NCBI RefSeq assembly: GCF_000283155.1
Contig: NW_004454207.1
Location: forward strand, 15,227,608 to 15,291,607
From: Ceratotherium simum simum
Taxonomy: Eukaryota > Chordata > Mammalia > Perissodactyla > Rhinocerotidae
DNA: 64,000 bases
Direction of reading: 5' to 3'
Shown here: one piece after another, positions 11,345 through 22,149 of the stretch
How the letters are laid out: each line of letters begins with the position of its first letter
Numbering within the stretch: position 1 is the first letter of the stretch
Program-made: the position numbers and the translations under genes
The notes under the pieces: generated by a model
Database searches by the model: none
What the model was told of the DNA's origin: nothing
The model's input: the letters and a program-made list of their open reading frames with translations, nothing else

Positions 11345-12215
11345 GACTCAATTGTGTTAAACCTATAGATCAATTTAGGGAGCATTGACGTCTTTATGGT
11401 CAGTATTCCAATCCATGAACATGGCATGTCTCTCCATTTACTCAGCATTTTGATTTATTTCATCAGGGTTTTGTAGTTTCCTGCATGTAGATTCTGCACA
11501 GATTTTGTTAGTTGTACATAGTATCTCCTTATCCATCTGTAGTGATGTCTACTGTTTCATTCCTGATATTAGTAAATTTTGTCCTCTCCATTTCATGGTT
11601 GTTATAAATTTTATTGATCTTTTCAATGAACCAGCAACTGGTTTCATTGCTTTTCTCTGTTGTTTTGTGTTTGCAATTTAATTAATTTCTGCTCTTATCT
11701 TCACTATCACATTCTTTCTGCTTGTTTTGGATTTATTTTGTTTTTTTCTAGTTTCTTGAAGTGGGTGCTTGGATTATTGACTTTTCCTCTTTCATAATGC
11801 AAACACTTGGTGCTATAAATTTCACTCTGAGTATTACTTTAGCTGTGTGCCACAAATTTTGATACCTTGCATTTTCATTTTCATTCCATTGATGTATTTT
11901 TTTTTACTTCTCTTGAGACTTCCTCTTTGACCCATAAAATATGGGTCAACTAGAAGTGTGTTATTTAATTTGTAGGTGTTTGGAGATTTTCCTGTTTCTA
12001 TCATTGATTTCTAGTTTGATTCCATTATGGTCCAAGAGCATACTTTACATGATTTTAATTTCTTTATATTTTTTGAAGTTAGTTTTATGACCCAGGATAT
12101 AGACTGTCTTGCTATATATTCCCTGTGGACTTGGAAAAAAAATTGTGTATTCTGCTGTTGGCTGGAGTGTTCTAAAAATGTCGATTATATTCTGTTGTTC
12201 AATGGTATTGTTCAA
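11345..12215 (-). repeat. L1M ORF2 relic, antisense
   Basis: The plus strand reads the reverse complement of L1 ORF2: 'CAATCCATGAACATGGCATG' (11410), 'GAACCAGCAACTGGTTTCAT' (11628), 'TTCCATTATGGTCCAAGAGC' (12021) and 'GTGTATTCTGCTGTTGGCTG' (12145). A jump near 11525 indicates an internal deletion. No usable frame survives. Confidence 0.8.
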
Positions 12216-13364
12216 TGAAATAGACCTGAAACCTGCAGTTCAGTAGGAGACCTGGCAATGAGATTGATTAAGAAGGCTTATTTTGTGTACCGTGTTTTGT
12301 TTTACAATTCAAAGTCTGTTACATAGTTTATGACAGCAAGGCAATTTACCATGATTCTCATATTCAGGTTCTAGTTTAAAATATCTAAAACCAATATATA
12401 CTTTATTTTGCTGCTTCCATATTCTATCCCTACTTTTGCATTTAATACTGCTTTTGGGGAGATAAGAGGCAACAGTCAAGGTTGCAAAGGGTAACACTAA
12501 CATTTTTTCATGAGGTTTTTCCACTATTCCAGTGAATATTGTCAGTGGAGACTAGGAAAATCATAAGGAAATTAATCTTTGTCTCCATTTGGTCTTTAGT
12601 ATTATCTCCCTCCAAAAAATGTGTTTATTCTAGATTAGTTTTGCTTGTAGCCAAGAGTGGTTAATTTAGCATATCAAACTAAACTAAATTATACCCAAGC
12701 TGCTCGTAATAATCAATCCACAGGAAAAATTAACTAAGCTAATATTAAATGAATGTGAGGACAAGAAAAATTGAAGAGAAATGTAATAGCTTTTGAGTCT
12801 TCAATATCTTGGGTGGGATAAAAAAATTTTAAATTTCACCAAGATATTACATTTTTAGAAAAATATTAAACAAAAGCTATCATTTATAACTTAATCATAA
12901 ATATATCTACTAGGTTTCCTTGTCTTCTGCAGTTTTGCAGTCAGCAAAAACCGAAGGATTTGAGGAACTACATTCTATTGTCATGCCTCCTCCCATCTAA
13001 ACATGAGCTTAATTATAAAGCTCCACGAAGTACTATAAAATACACTGAAGGTTTTATTTGGGCTAAGGCAGGCCTATAAAACAGATAAATCTGTAATAAC
13101 TGTTTGTACATTAGTAGTACTGTTTATTAATATCTGTAGTTGCAATCAGCCATCACTGAAGAAGCTTTATTGAAATAAATTTGTAGTAATATACAAACTA
13201 AAGCGTAGTACATAAGCCTTCTTAATCAATTAGGGTTTATTTGGTCAATAAAGCACACAGAACCACAACAGCACATTTCATTTTTTCCCTAGGAAATCAA
13301 TATCCACAATAGAAAATAAATGTCAAACTGAAGACTTGAATTTCATGGTCATGAGGTATATTGG
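12216..13364. other. no recognised feature
   Basis: AT-rich anonymous sequence; I see neither a repeat I can name nor coding character. Confidence 0.55.
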
Positions 13365-13475
13365 AAATAGCTCTGGGCTGGTGCTCAAGGCACCAGGGTT
13401 CTAATCCAATTTAGTCACTATCATTGACTTTGAAAAAGTAACACCTTTTAAAAGACTTAGATTCTCTTCCTAATT
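13365..13475 (+). repeat. MIR SINE fragment
   Basis: 'CTCTGGGCTGGTGCTCAAGG', 'CACCAGGGTTCTAATCCAAT' and 'TTAGATTCTCTTCCTAATTT' follow the MIR core order: ggttctaatcc, then gcctcagtttcctcat. Confidence 0.6.
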
Positions 13476-14724
13476 TAATTCATGGTCTTGTTACTGAAGT
13501 GTCATTGAATGCACATTTCTAAGAGAGGACCACAGGATTTAACCTGTAGGAACAGATTCACCATAATTATCGGCCTGCAATCTTTCAAAGTCCTAGATCT
13601 GTCTACCAAGTTGTGGGATTTTGTTGTTGTTGCTAAACTCAACAGTAGAAATATGTATGAAAGCATGGTCAGCGTATAAGAATCCTTATTACCTTGCTCG
13701 TGTTACAGGGTAAGAGTAAAGAATTTCTGTGAACCTAAAGTCAAATAGATATTTCAATAATATATTTAATAAATATGGAATTAGGTATAAAAATAGGTCA
13801 CTGTTTCTGCCCATATACTCTCTCTGACTACTCCTTTCCTTGTATATAACCTTCTATGATATTTATTATTTTGGACTTACTCTTCTGTGTCACTTGGATT
13901 CCTTACTGTGATCTATATGGTAAACTTCTCTTCATCTTTAATACACGAATCAAATATTCTAAATTGATGTTAAGATATTTGAGTGACTGAAAGCTTTGCC
14001 AATCTTATTCCTAATTACCCAACAAAGGAAGTGTTTTAAACCAAAAATAAGAAAAGAACGTATTCTAAAACCAGAAGTATTTTATATGGCTTCCTATAAT
14101 AACAGAGATAATTAAGACAAAAATATGTTAACAGCCAATTTGATATTAACCATCCAAAGTAAATCTGTATAATTGGGACAACGATATTAACCAAGAATTA
14201 CTACTAAGCTTTTTAAATATCAACATATGCCCCATCTTAATAAATAAGTTCTTATTGGCCTCAGTGATTGAGAAAGAGCCCAATTCAATCAACGTATCTT
14301 GAGCGTCTTCAAACACTGGGTGTAGATAGATATTTGCTGTTGATTATGTTCAAGGATGAGTCAACAAACAATAGCTAAAGCACGGGTTCTATGAAAATAT
14401 CCTACACCTGAAGTAAAGAAAAACAGTCTAGAAATAGTCATAAATATGTATGCACGAAAAAAGACAGTAATATACAAGGACAGTTTAGCATTCCACAGGA
14501 GTTGAAATATACTCAAGTTGCCATTCAAGTGTGGAAATATAAAAAAGAGTTATTCTTAGATTTCCAAGATTTCAGTAAATAGAACAACCAGGTTCTCATG
14601 CTAAGGAAGCTGATTGAAAATATTTTCAAAGGTTATCAGAAAACAAAAACAAAATAACAACACAAGAATTGGAAAGTGCAGTTGAAAAATACCAGCAGTT
14701 ATTAATAAAATCACCTTGAGTCTT
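13476..14724. other. no recognised feature
   Basis: Anonymous AT-rich sequence. A short TGT-rich run sits at 13622-13635. A weak L2-like piece at about 14285-14330 is too short to call. Confidence 0.5.
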
Positions 14725-14983
14725 TGACAGACTTACATATCCAACTGTCAACTTGAGATATCTATTTGTATATTTAATCGACATCTGACACACAACACGG
14801 CCCAAACTAAATTTCTGAAATGTCCCTCAAAAAACTTCACTTACAGCCTTTGCCATCTCAGTTAACAGTAACTCCATCCTTCTAGTTGCTCAGGCCAAAA
14901 ACCTTGGATTCATCCTTGATGTCTCAGTTTACCTCACACCCCTCATATCGTCAGTCAGAAAACCTTTGGTTCTATGTAGCAGA
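14725..14983 (+). repeat. L2 LINE reverse-transcriptase region relic
   Basis: The frame from about 14851 reads ISVNSNSILLVAQAKNLGF (then ILDVSVYLTP), matching the conserved L2 ORF2 segment just after the YADD catalytic box. Upstream 'CATATCCAACTGTCAACTTG' also fits L2. It ends exactly where an LTR begins. Confidence 0.75.
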
Positions 14984-15396
14984 TGCTGTGATATACGCCT
15001 GGCTCCTCCTTCAGGACAGAAGGATTTATTCCCCCAGCTGGTATGAGTGGTACTGAAAGACAGCCTTAACTTACCAGCCCTCTTCAAAAACTGCCTCCAT
15101 TGGAGGCATTAGCTTGCTCAAAGTTACTGTCTCTGATTAATACAGGGCTATAAAGGCCTGCCTCCCTTGTCCCAACTCCAGACAACTTTGTAGGGCCATC
15201 CCAGCTTCAGAGCTCCCCATTCAGTTCTAGGAAGCTTTCATTGACACTGCATCACAGCCCAACCTCCCCTTCTGTCAAATCCTGCTTCCTCCCCTTCTTT
15301 CCAAAAGATATTGATGCCAAGAGCCCTCTGTAATAAAATTTTTGCACACTAATCTTCATCTTAAAGTCCTCTTTCTGGAAACCCTGCCTTCGATAG
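14984..15396 (+). mobile_element. solo LTR, ERVL class (LTR16/LTR33-like)
   Basis: Starts TGCTGTGATATACGCCTGG and continues 'TTTATTCCCCCAGCTGGTAT', 'CCATCCCAGCTTCAGAGCTC' and 'CTGCTTCCTCCCCTTCTTTC', with poly-A-signal-like AATAAA (15332). It ends near ACCCTGCCTTCGATA. Length and layout fit an ERVL LTR. The family name is remembered, not searched. Confidence 0.6.
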
Positions 15397-15849
15397 TTGG
15401 GCCGAAAGTGATCAGAGAGGGCAGATACTAAAATAGGATCTTCATCTGTTCAGCTGGCAATGAGAATTCCATCAGTAATGGTAGGTAGAGCACACATATT
15501 CCCCGGAACAGGTAACAGTAAAATTTTTTAAATGGTGGTATTCTAGTGAAAGGAAATGAACTGGTAGATGTGATGATGTATCAGGCATTTGAGAAAAATG
15601 AAGGGAATAGCTTTTATAAAGACAGTGGAAATAGATAATGTCAACCATAATTGACACTTGGGGAAAAGGTTCTTTTAAAAAAAGGCTTATGGTGATCAAT
15701 TGACAATTAAAAATCAAGTGTAAAAACCAGAAAGCCTCCTGGGAAGCTTATAAAAGGCTCCCTCTCCTGTAGCTGGAGGGTAGCCAGGCCCAGGAATTAT
15801 TCCTAAAACTAACAGAGCTCAAAGAAAGATTAAAGACCCAAAAAAGGGT

Positions 15850-16270
15850 AGGTCTGCAAAACCAAGATGAATGGATGAACAAAATGTGGTATATCCATAC
15901 AATGGAACACATTTGAACAAAAAAAGAATGAAGTCTCAACACATGCTGCAGCATGGATGAATCTTTAAAACATTATGCTAAGTGATAGAAGCCGGTCACT
16001 AAGGACCAAAACTTGTACTTTTCAATTTGTGTGAAATTTTTAGAAAAACAAAAAACTATAGATACAGAAAGCAGATGAGTTAGTTGCCTGAGGCTGGGAG
16101 TGGCAGTGGGGATTGACGGCAAATGGGAAAATGGAAACTTTTTGGTGTGATGGAAGAATTCTAAATCTGGATCACAGTGATAGATTTATTAAAAATCATT
16201 GAACTGAACACTTACAATAGGTGGCATCAATGATATGTAAATACACCTAAATTAATTTGAAAAAAATTGA
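15850..16270 (+). repeat. L1M ORF2 end plus 3' UTR
   Basis: 'AAAATGTGGTATATCCATAC' (15879), 'AATGGAACACATTTGAACAA', 'GGATGAATCTTTAAAACATT' and 'TTGCCTGAGGCTGGGAGTGG' (16084) follow the L1M 3' end in sense order. It ends near TAAATACACCTAAAT. Confidence 0.8.
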
Positions 16271-16384
16271 AAAGCAAATCCAAAAAACAGAAAATCAAAA
16301 TGAGAGAGAGATTAAATGTTAATACTGTATGTGAGTTTTTCTCTGACTAATTTTGGCAATATTAGTCATCCCTCCTCTTTGCTT

Positions 16385-16560
16385 TCATGTTATTCATCCA
16401 TCCAAAAAACTTTTATTGAGAAGTACTAAATATCAGTCTTAGGCTAGTTACTTGGAATACAAAGAGAACAAGGATAGGATTTGTGCTCTAAAGGCATTCA
16501 TAGACTAGTGTGGGAAACATTCAAGAAAATCAGCCTGCATGGGACAGTGTATTACATTCT
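16385..16560 (-). repeat. L2 3' UTR, antisense
   Basis: 'TTATTCATCCATCCAAAAAA', 'TTATTGAGAAGTACTAAATA' and 'CATTCATAGACTAGTGTGGG' follow the reverse complement of the L2 3' end. Confidence 0.6.
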
Positions 16561-17354
16561 CTGATATTGGTATGCACAAGAGCTAAAGGAGACAATGGAA
16601 GGGGTTTTAAAAAATATCTATATTATATTATTTACCTTATTGAATATTTATTAAACATATTGTATATTTTAGTCTATTATTAATAACATAATATTACACT
16701 ATAACCTTAGTGTGGCAGTGCATGGGAATTATTTTAGAAATAAAATTGTGTTCTATTTTCCTTGATACCGTTCAGACAGAAGAATGACTCAAGATAAGGC
16801 ATTAGATTTAAGAAATAGCAAGCAAACTCCATGTAGACATATTATTATCTAGGGAAGAGGTGTGTTATTTTATATATCTATAAATATAGTTATATATTCA
16901 TACATCATATCCACATATCCGCAATACTATAACATTTCATTTATTCTAGTTTCACACTTCTTAGATTTCATATTTCTGGAACTCGACCAGGAATCACGAG
17001 GTAAATAAATAGTAGATGGTCCAGATCATTCCAGATCCAGTGGTAAAGGCTACCACTTGACTGCATTACTACTGCCGCTTGCTTTACCCCAGCGCCTTTA
17101 AATTACAGTGTTACAATGTTATTTATTTAATGCAAAAATTTCAACCAGCTGCTCAAGTAGTTTGCTTTTCATTCAATTTTGACTTTTAGTGTCCAGCGTA
17201 TCAGAAACAGCAGACTATATATAAGTAGCCTATAAGTGGAGGAACTGTTTAGAGAGCAGTACTGTGACAGCAGGAGCAGTGACAGTGGTACAATGTAACA
17301 GAAAGAAAGAAGAAGAAAGCATAAAAGGAGAGAAACTGTATTCCAGTATAGGAT
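16561..17354. other. no recognised feature
   Basis: AT-rich with TATATA runs around 16870-16910. Nothing I can name. Confidence 0.5.
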
Positions 17355-17580
17355 GGAGATGAGTGTTAATAACCAACACTTGCGTTGTGCTTTTCACGTT
17401 CCAAATTATTTGCCAATTTGTTGCTCATTTAATCCTCACAAACGTCCTTTGAGGCAGGCACCATTATCTTCATTTCACAAGTGATGATTTGAGCCTCAGA
17501 TCTACAGATATTGCACAGCCAAAAATAGGAGCAGCAGGTCTAGGTCAAATCCAAGATCAATATTCTGCCCAATTACCATA
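17355..17580 (-). repeat. MIR SINE, antisense
   Basis: 'GCTCATTTAATCCTCACAAA' (17423), 'GAGGCAGGCACCATTATCTT' (17450) and 'TTCATTTCACAAGTGATGAT' are the reverse complement of the conserved MIR core. One of the better-kept MIR copies in the window. Confidence 0.85.
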
Positions 17581-18983
17581 CCCTAATGATGACCCATAAG
17601 TTGTTATGAAAAATTGAAAGTGGAGTCAATATTCTGTTTATAGAGCATAAAATCAATACTACATGTTGATTTCTAAAACAATCTGTCCTGATTTGCACAT
17701 GAACAGCTATATTTTAGATACCTTAAAATTTCTCTTTTATCGAATAGCTCTTTTGCCATTATTGATAGACAGGGTGCCATTGAAGAAATTTGAAGTAGTT
17801 ATTCATAATACCAAATAAAAACCATGATGCTGCCTTTTTTATGATTCAATATTTTTACTTAATCTGGACCTCTTCAATGGTCATTTCCATTTTAACACAA
17901 TTCCCTTAGGGGAATATCAATATTGGCTATAATTTATTTTCTTCAACCGCCATGTGAATTTTTCCAACACAGAGGTTTGGTAATTGCTCTACAAAACACG
18001 ACAATTCACTCTGTCACAACAGAAAGGTAAGCATATTTATGTTTTTCTGTTAACGGTGTGATTAAAGATCATGCACACGAACACACATACGTCCATAATA
18101 ACAGGAACGTGGGATCTATCTGTAAACTGACAAAAAAAATTGTGACATTTCAAATAGAACAAAATCTATTATCTAATTTTCTTGCCTTGCTCTCTCAGAT
18201 TCTGAATTCTTCCCTCTGCCTCTATCAATTACAGACGCCATTACTTGATATCATTAACTTAATTTGTGTTAGAAATGCACCTCTATTTTCTCCAAGTTCC
18301 AGAAATTATAATATATACAGAGTTTCCCTTTTATATTCTTTAGTATTCAACTCACTTCTTTTTTTCTCAATTGGTGAGCCACCAATATGGGAATTATTTT
18401 TACAGTTATGTTCTTCCAATTCCTATGTTTTGGTTTTGGTTTTGGTTTTTTGCAAATACTGAACATATGGGAAAAAAAAAAAGAGAGACCTATATTCATG
18501 AGAATCAAGGTATGACCACAATTTTTATGATTTTTTTTGACAATAAGTAGTGAGAATTAAAATTTTAGCCAGATGGCTTTCTTTGGGGTCTTTACAGTGG
18601 GCAAAATGACTTAAAGATTATTACGATGACATTTTATGCAAATTACACTTTTACATTATCTTAATGTGCGTATAATGATAGCTACTAAGTACTCCAGCTT
18701 GAAACACACAATTATACCACCTGCCCCTCAACATTAATTGAAATAAGAGAAGACCTTACCATTTCAAATCAAAGATACACAGAAAGGACATTTTCTCTTT
18801 TCTCTCTTGTTATAACCTGACACATTTTCCAATAGCCTATCATTTTCTCTTTCACTGAAACATCTTGTCATCCATCTTTTCTCCTGATACATGTGGTGTT
18901 TTTAAAAGAATATTTCTTTCCAGTTGTAATCAGACCAGAAGACTTGCTTGTTTGATCCATATAGTCTTCTAAAAAGTATTAAT
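17581..18983. other. no recognised repeat; longest repeat-free ORF, not called as a gene
   Basis: Anonymous sequence containing a 134-codon plus-strand frame (18058-18462). The predicted peptide is rich in Leu, Ser and Tyr and has no domain I recognise. Its end runs into a GGTTTT tandem run (18428-18450). Chance is the likeliest explanation in AT-rich DNA. Confidence 0.45.
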
Positions 18984-18998
18984 AGAATTACTGTAGTA

Positions 18999-19396
18999 TA
19001 TATACACAATGGAATACTACTCAGCCATAAGAAACGATGAAATCCAGCCATTTGTGACAACATGCATGGACATTGAGGGTATTATGCAAAGTGAAATAAG
19101 TCAGAGGGAGAAGGTCAAATACCGTATGATTTCCTTCATTAAGTAGTAGATAATAACAACAATAAACAAACACATAGAGACAGAGATTGGATTGGTGGTT
19201 ACCAGAGGGGAAGGGGAGAGGGAGGAGGGCGAAAGGGATAATTCGGCACAAGGTGTGTGGTGATGGGTTGTAATTAGTATTTGGGTGGTGAACATGATGT
19301 AATCTATGCAGAAATAGAAGTATAATGATGTACACCTGAAATTTATACAATGTTATAAACCAATGTTACTGCAATAAACAAAAAATTAAAAAAAAA
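18999..19396 (+). mobile_element. recent 5'-truncated L1 insertion
   Basis: About 400 bp of L1 3' end. It runs from 'AATGGAATACTACTCAGCCA' (19008) through the 3' UTR 'TTGGTGGTTACCAGAGGGGA' and 'GATGTACACCTGAAATTTAT' to AATAAA and an A tail. A perfect 15-bp target duplication AGAATTACTGTAGTA flanks it (18984-18998, 19397-19411), and the L1 text is well preserved. The antisense strand shows a 109-codon frame that is a by-product. The same family inserted in reverse at 49779-50143. Confidence 0.95.
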
Positions 19397-19439
19397 AGAA
19401 TTACTGTAGTAGGGCATGCACTCTCCAGTTTATCTCAGG

Positions 19440-20205
19440 CCTCTCCATTCTCTATTGTATTTTTGGTCACTAGACTCTCAGATGGTCCCCAGTGATCCCC
19501 TTCTCCCGGTATTCATACTCACTTTGTATCAGAGTTGCCTTGTGTGACCAAAACGTTACAGCAGATGTAATGGTATATCACTTCTGAGATTAGATTATAA
19601 AAGACTATGACAGGGCCGGCCCCGTGGCTTAGGGGTTAAGTGCGTGCGCTCCGCTACTGGCGGCCCGGGTTTGGATCCCGGGCGCGCACCGATGCACCGC
19701 TTGTCAGGCCATGCTGTGGCGGCGTCCCATATAAAGTCGAAGAAGATGGGCACGGATGTTAGCCCAGGGCCAGTCTTCCTTAGCAAAAAGAGGAAGATTA
19801 GCATGGATGTTAGCTCAGGGCTGATCTTCCTCACCAAAAAAAAAAAAAAAAAAAGAATTAAAAAGACTGACATTCTCTCCCTTGAATCATTTGCTATGGG
19901 GGAAGCTAGCCGCTTCGTCATGAAGACACTCATAGAAGTCTACGCTGAGACACACATGGCAAGGAACTGAAGTCAGCTAACAACTACGTGAGTGTGTTTG
20001 GAAGTGGATCTTCCAGCTTCAAATGACTGCAGCCCCAACCAACCTCACGAATGCAGCCTCTTGAAAGATCCTGAGCCAAAACCACCCATTTAAGCCACTC
20101 CTGAATTCCTGACCCGCAAAATTGTGAAATAATTGATACTGTTGTTTGAAGTTGCTAAGTTTTGGGGTAAACATGTTATGCACCAATAGATAATGAATAT
20201 TATAC
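19440..20205 (+). mobile_element. MaLR-type LTR (MLT1-like), split by an ERE
   Basis: 'AGTGATCCCCTTCTCCCGGT' (19490) and 'GAGATTAGATTATAAAAGAC' lie before the ERE. 'GGGGGAAGCTAGCCGCTTCG' (19898), 'GATCCTGAGCCAAAACCACC' and 'GTTGCTAAGTTTTGGGGTAA' (20149) lie after it, ending near GCACCAATAGATAATGAATA. The last part aligns with the well-known MLT1 end. Confidence 0.65.
19613..19858 (+). mobile_element. ERE SINE in the MaLR LTR
   Basis: Head GGGCCGGCCCCGTGGCTTAG, B-box-like GGTTTGGATCC, ATATAAAGTCGAAGAAGATG linker, two GATGTTAGC tail repeats and an A19 end. Flanks AAAAGACTATGACA (19599-19612) and AAAAGACTGACA (19861-19872) form a target duplication with a 2-base deletion. Nearly the same linker and tail as the ERE at 21657-21911. 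Confidence 0.95.
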
Positions 20206-20879
20206 CTCGAATATTCACCTGCATAGTATTTAAAAGGATTTTGAGAATGTAACCCCGTTTTATGTAGGATAATTAATGTTAGCTGCCACGATACACAAAC
20301 AGGCCAAAGTTTATTTCTTGCTCATGTCACAGTCCAAATCAGATCCAGTGGTTCTTCTTGGTGACTTTCCCTCAAAAATCCATTGTGGATCTGTGTTTCT
20401 TTTTGTAAAAACCCCACTACTAAAATTTATTCACTTTCAGCTGTACATAAGAGAGACATAATGAACAGATAATACCCATCCTTAATTTCCTTAACCATAA
20501 ATAACACATCACTTCTCTCATATCTTTATTGGTAAAAACTCAAGTACATGACTCTAGCCAAACTGCAAGGGAGGCTGATAAATAAAGTCATCTAGATCTG
20601 GAAGAGGAAAATATTTTATAAGTAACATTATCTCTGCCACCTGACTCCTGCTTTAGAGCCAAAGTAGTGAAGGAGGGATGTTCCATACCTTCAGAGAGAG
20701 ATCCTGTACTATTAAATACACCTTGAATTTCTATTTTTTATGGTTTATTGACAAAGTCAGAATATTTTTATCATTTTGTTCAATTACTTAAAGAAATTGA
20801 CTTGAAGTTTGCCGCTTACATGAGAGTAACTTTTCAATGTTTCTTCAGAAACTATCTTGAATGAACTCCAAATACAGAA
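20206..20879. repeat. probably another old repeat, unresolved
   Basis: 'TTAGCTGCCACGATACACAA' (20279) to 'GTGACTTTCCCTCAAAAATC' resembles dispersed sequence I have seen in mammals, but I cannot name a family. Confidence 0.3.
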
Positions 20880-20884
20880 AGAAT

Positions 20885-21325
20885 TGAAATGTACCAGTTA
20901 TCTTTTACTACATAACAGACAACCACAAAACCTCAGTGCCGTATACCAGTAAGCATTTATTGCTCATATGCTCTGCTGAAAGTCAGCTTAGCATTTCTGC
21001 CTTAACTGGGCTCACTAACATGTTCTGAGGTGATCTGGTGGTCAACTGATCTAGGCTAGCTATGGCTGGGGTGACTTGGCTGTGCTCAAATGTCTCTCAT
21101 CCTCCAGTAAACTAGGTCAGGAATGTCTTCATGGTAATGACAGAGGCGTAAGAGAGTGCAAAACCTAATGTGCAAGCTCATTTCAAGTCTTTGCTTATAT
21201 CACATATGCCAACATCACACTGGCCAAAGCAAGCTAAGAGAGAGGGAGGCTACAAATAGCATGGCAAAGTGCATGGATATAGGGAGAGGTGAAGGATCAG
21301 GTCATCAATGTACTCTACCCCATAT
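20885..21325. repeat. unresolved ancient interspersed repeat
   Basis: 'CCAGTTATCTTTTACTACAT' (20894), 'AACAGACAACCACAAAACCT', 'GTGACTTGGCTGTGCTCAAA' (21071) and 'CACTGGCCAAAGCAAGCTAA' (21218) match a well-known placental repeat that begins 'cagttatctattgctgcgta'. I do not recall its class. The 60-codon ORF at its end is incidental. Confidence 0.5.
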
Positions 21326-21656
21326 ATGCATGCTCTGAAATATGAATAAATAAATAAACAACCAAATACAAGGACCACAATTAAACTTCAATAAAGGCAA
21401 TCTGTAACTGTCTATTCCTAAAGATGGTACCTTTGGAAGGATTTGGATGTCTTCACATCCAAATTTATATATAATGAAACTCAATATCTCAATTTGCCAA
21501 AACTGAGGATGAGTATGCTCTTCTTTAACTCTCAGTAATAGTTCTGGTCAAAAAGACCACATTGATAATAAATTTGCCTTAATTTGAAAATAAATAATGA
21601 AAATTTTGTATGGATTTATGAGTAAACAAAAATAACATTTAAAGATATATTGGCCA

Positions 21657-21911
21657 GGCAGGCCCCATGGCGTAGTGGTTAAGCATGCGTGTTCCGCTGC
21701 TGGCGGGCCGGGTTCGGATCCCGGGAACCCACCGACGCACCGCTTGTCAGGCCATGCTGTGGCGGCGTCCCATATAAAGTCGAAGAAGATGGGCACGGAT
21801 GTTAGCCCAGGGCCAGTCTTCCTTAGCAAAAAGAGGAAGATTGGCATGGATGTTAGCTCAGAGCTGATTTTCCTCACAAAATAAATAAATAAACTTAAAA
21901 AAAAAAAAAAA
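21657..21911 (+). mobile_element. ERE SINE
   Basis: Head GGCAGGCCCCATGGCGTAG, B-box GGTTCGGATCC (21712-21722), GATGTTAGC tail repeats and an A-rich end. Perfect 10-bp duplication ATATTGGCCA (21647-21656, 21912-21921). Confidence 0.96.
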
Positions 21912-22149
21912 ATATTGGCCAATAAGTTTCCCAATAATATTAAAAATTTCTTCTCTTCATCTTTTGGGTTTTATTTTTCAAGAGAAAATCTTTTAAGGAA
22001 ATATAATATATTCTCTCTCTTTTGGACTATGAAACCATCACAGGCAATGACAACACCTAATATCTAAGATGTTCCTTTAATTAATTAATGTGAGCTATTT
22101 TTATTGAGCACACTATACCTGCCATTTTGCTAGTTGCTACTTTTTCAAG

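Noticed and set aside
19621..19690. tRNA gene-like sequence in ERE heads
   Set aside because: The A and B boxes resemble a tRNA, but no cloverleaf with a paired acceptor stem closes, and the same head recurs in fourteen dispersed copies. It is a tRNA-derived SINE.
19595..19970. ORFs of 108-112 codons on both strands
   Set aside because: They lie within an ERE SINE and its flanks. The same peptide text recurs at 21548-21934 and other EREs, so it is repeat-encoded by chance.
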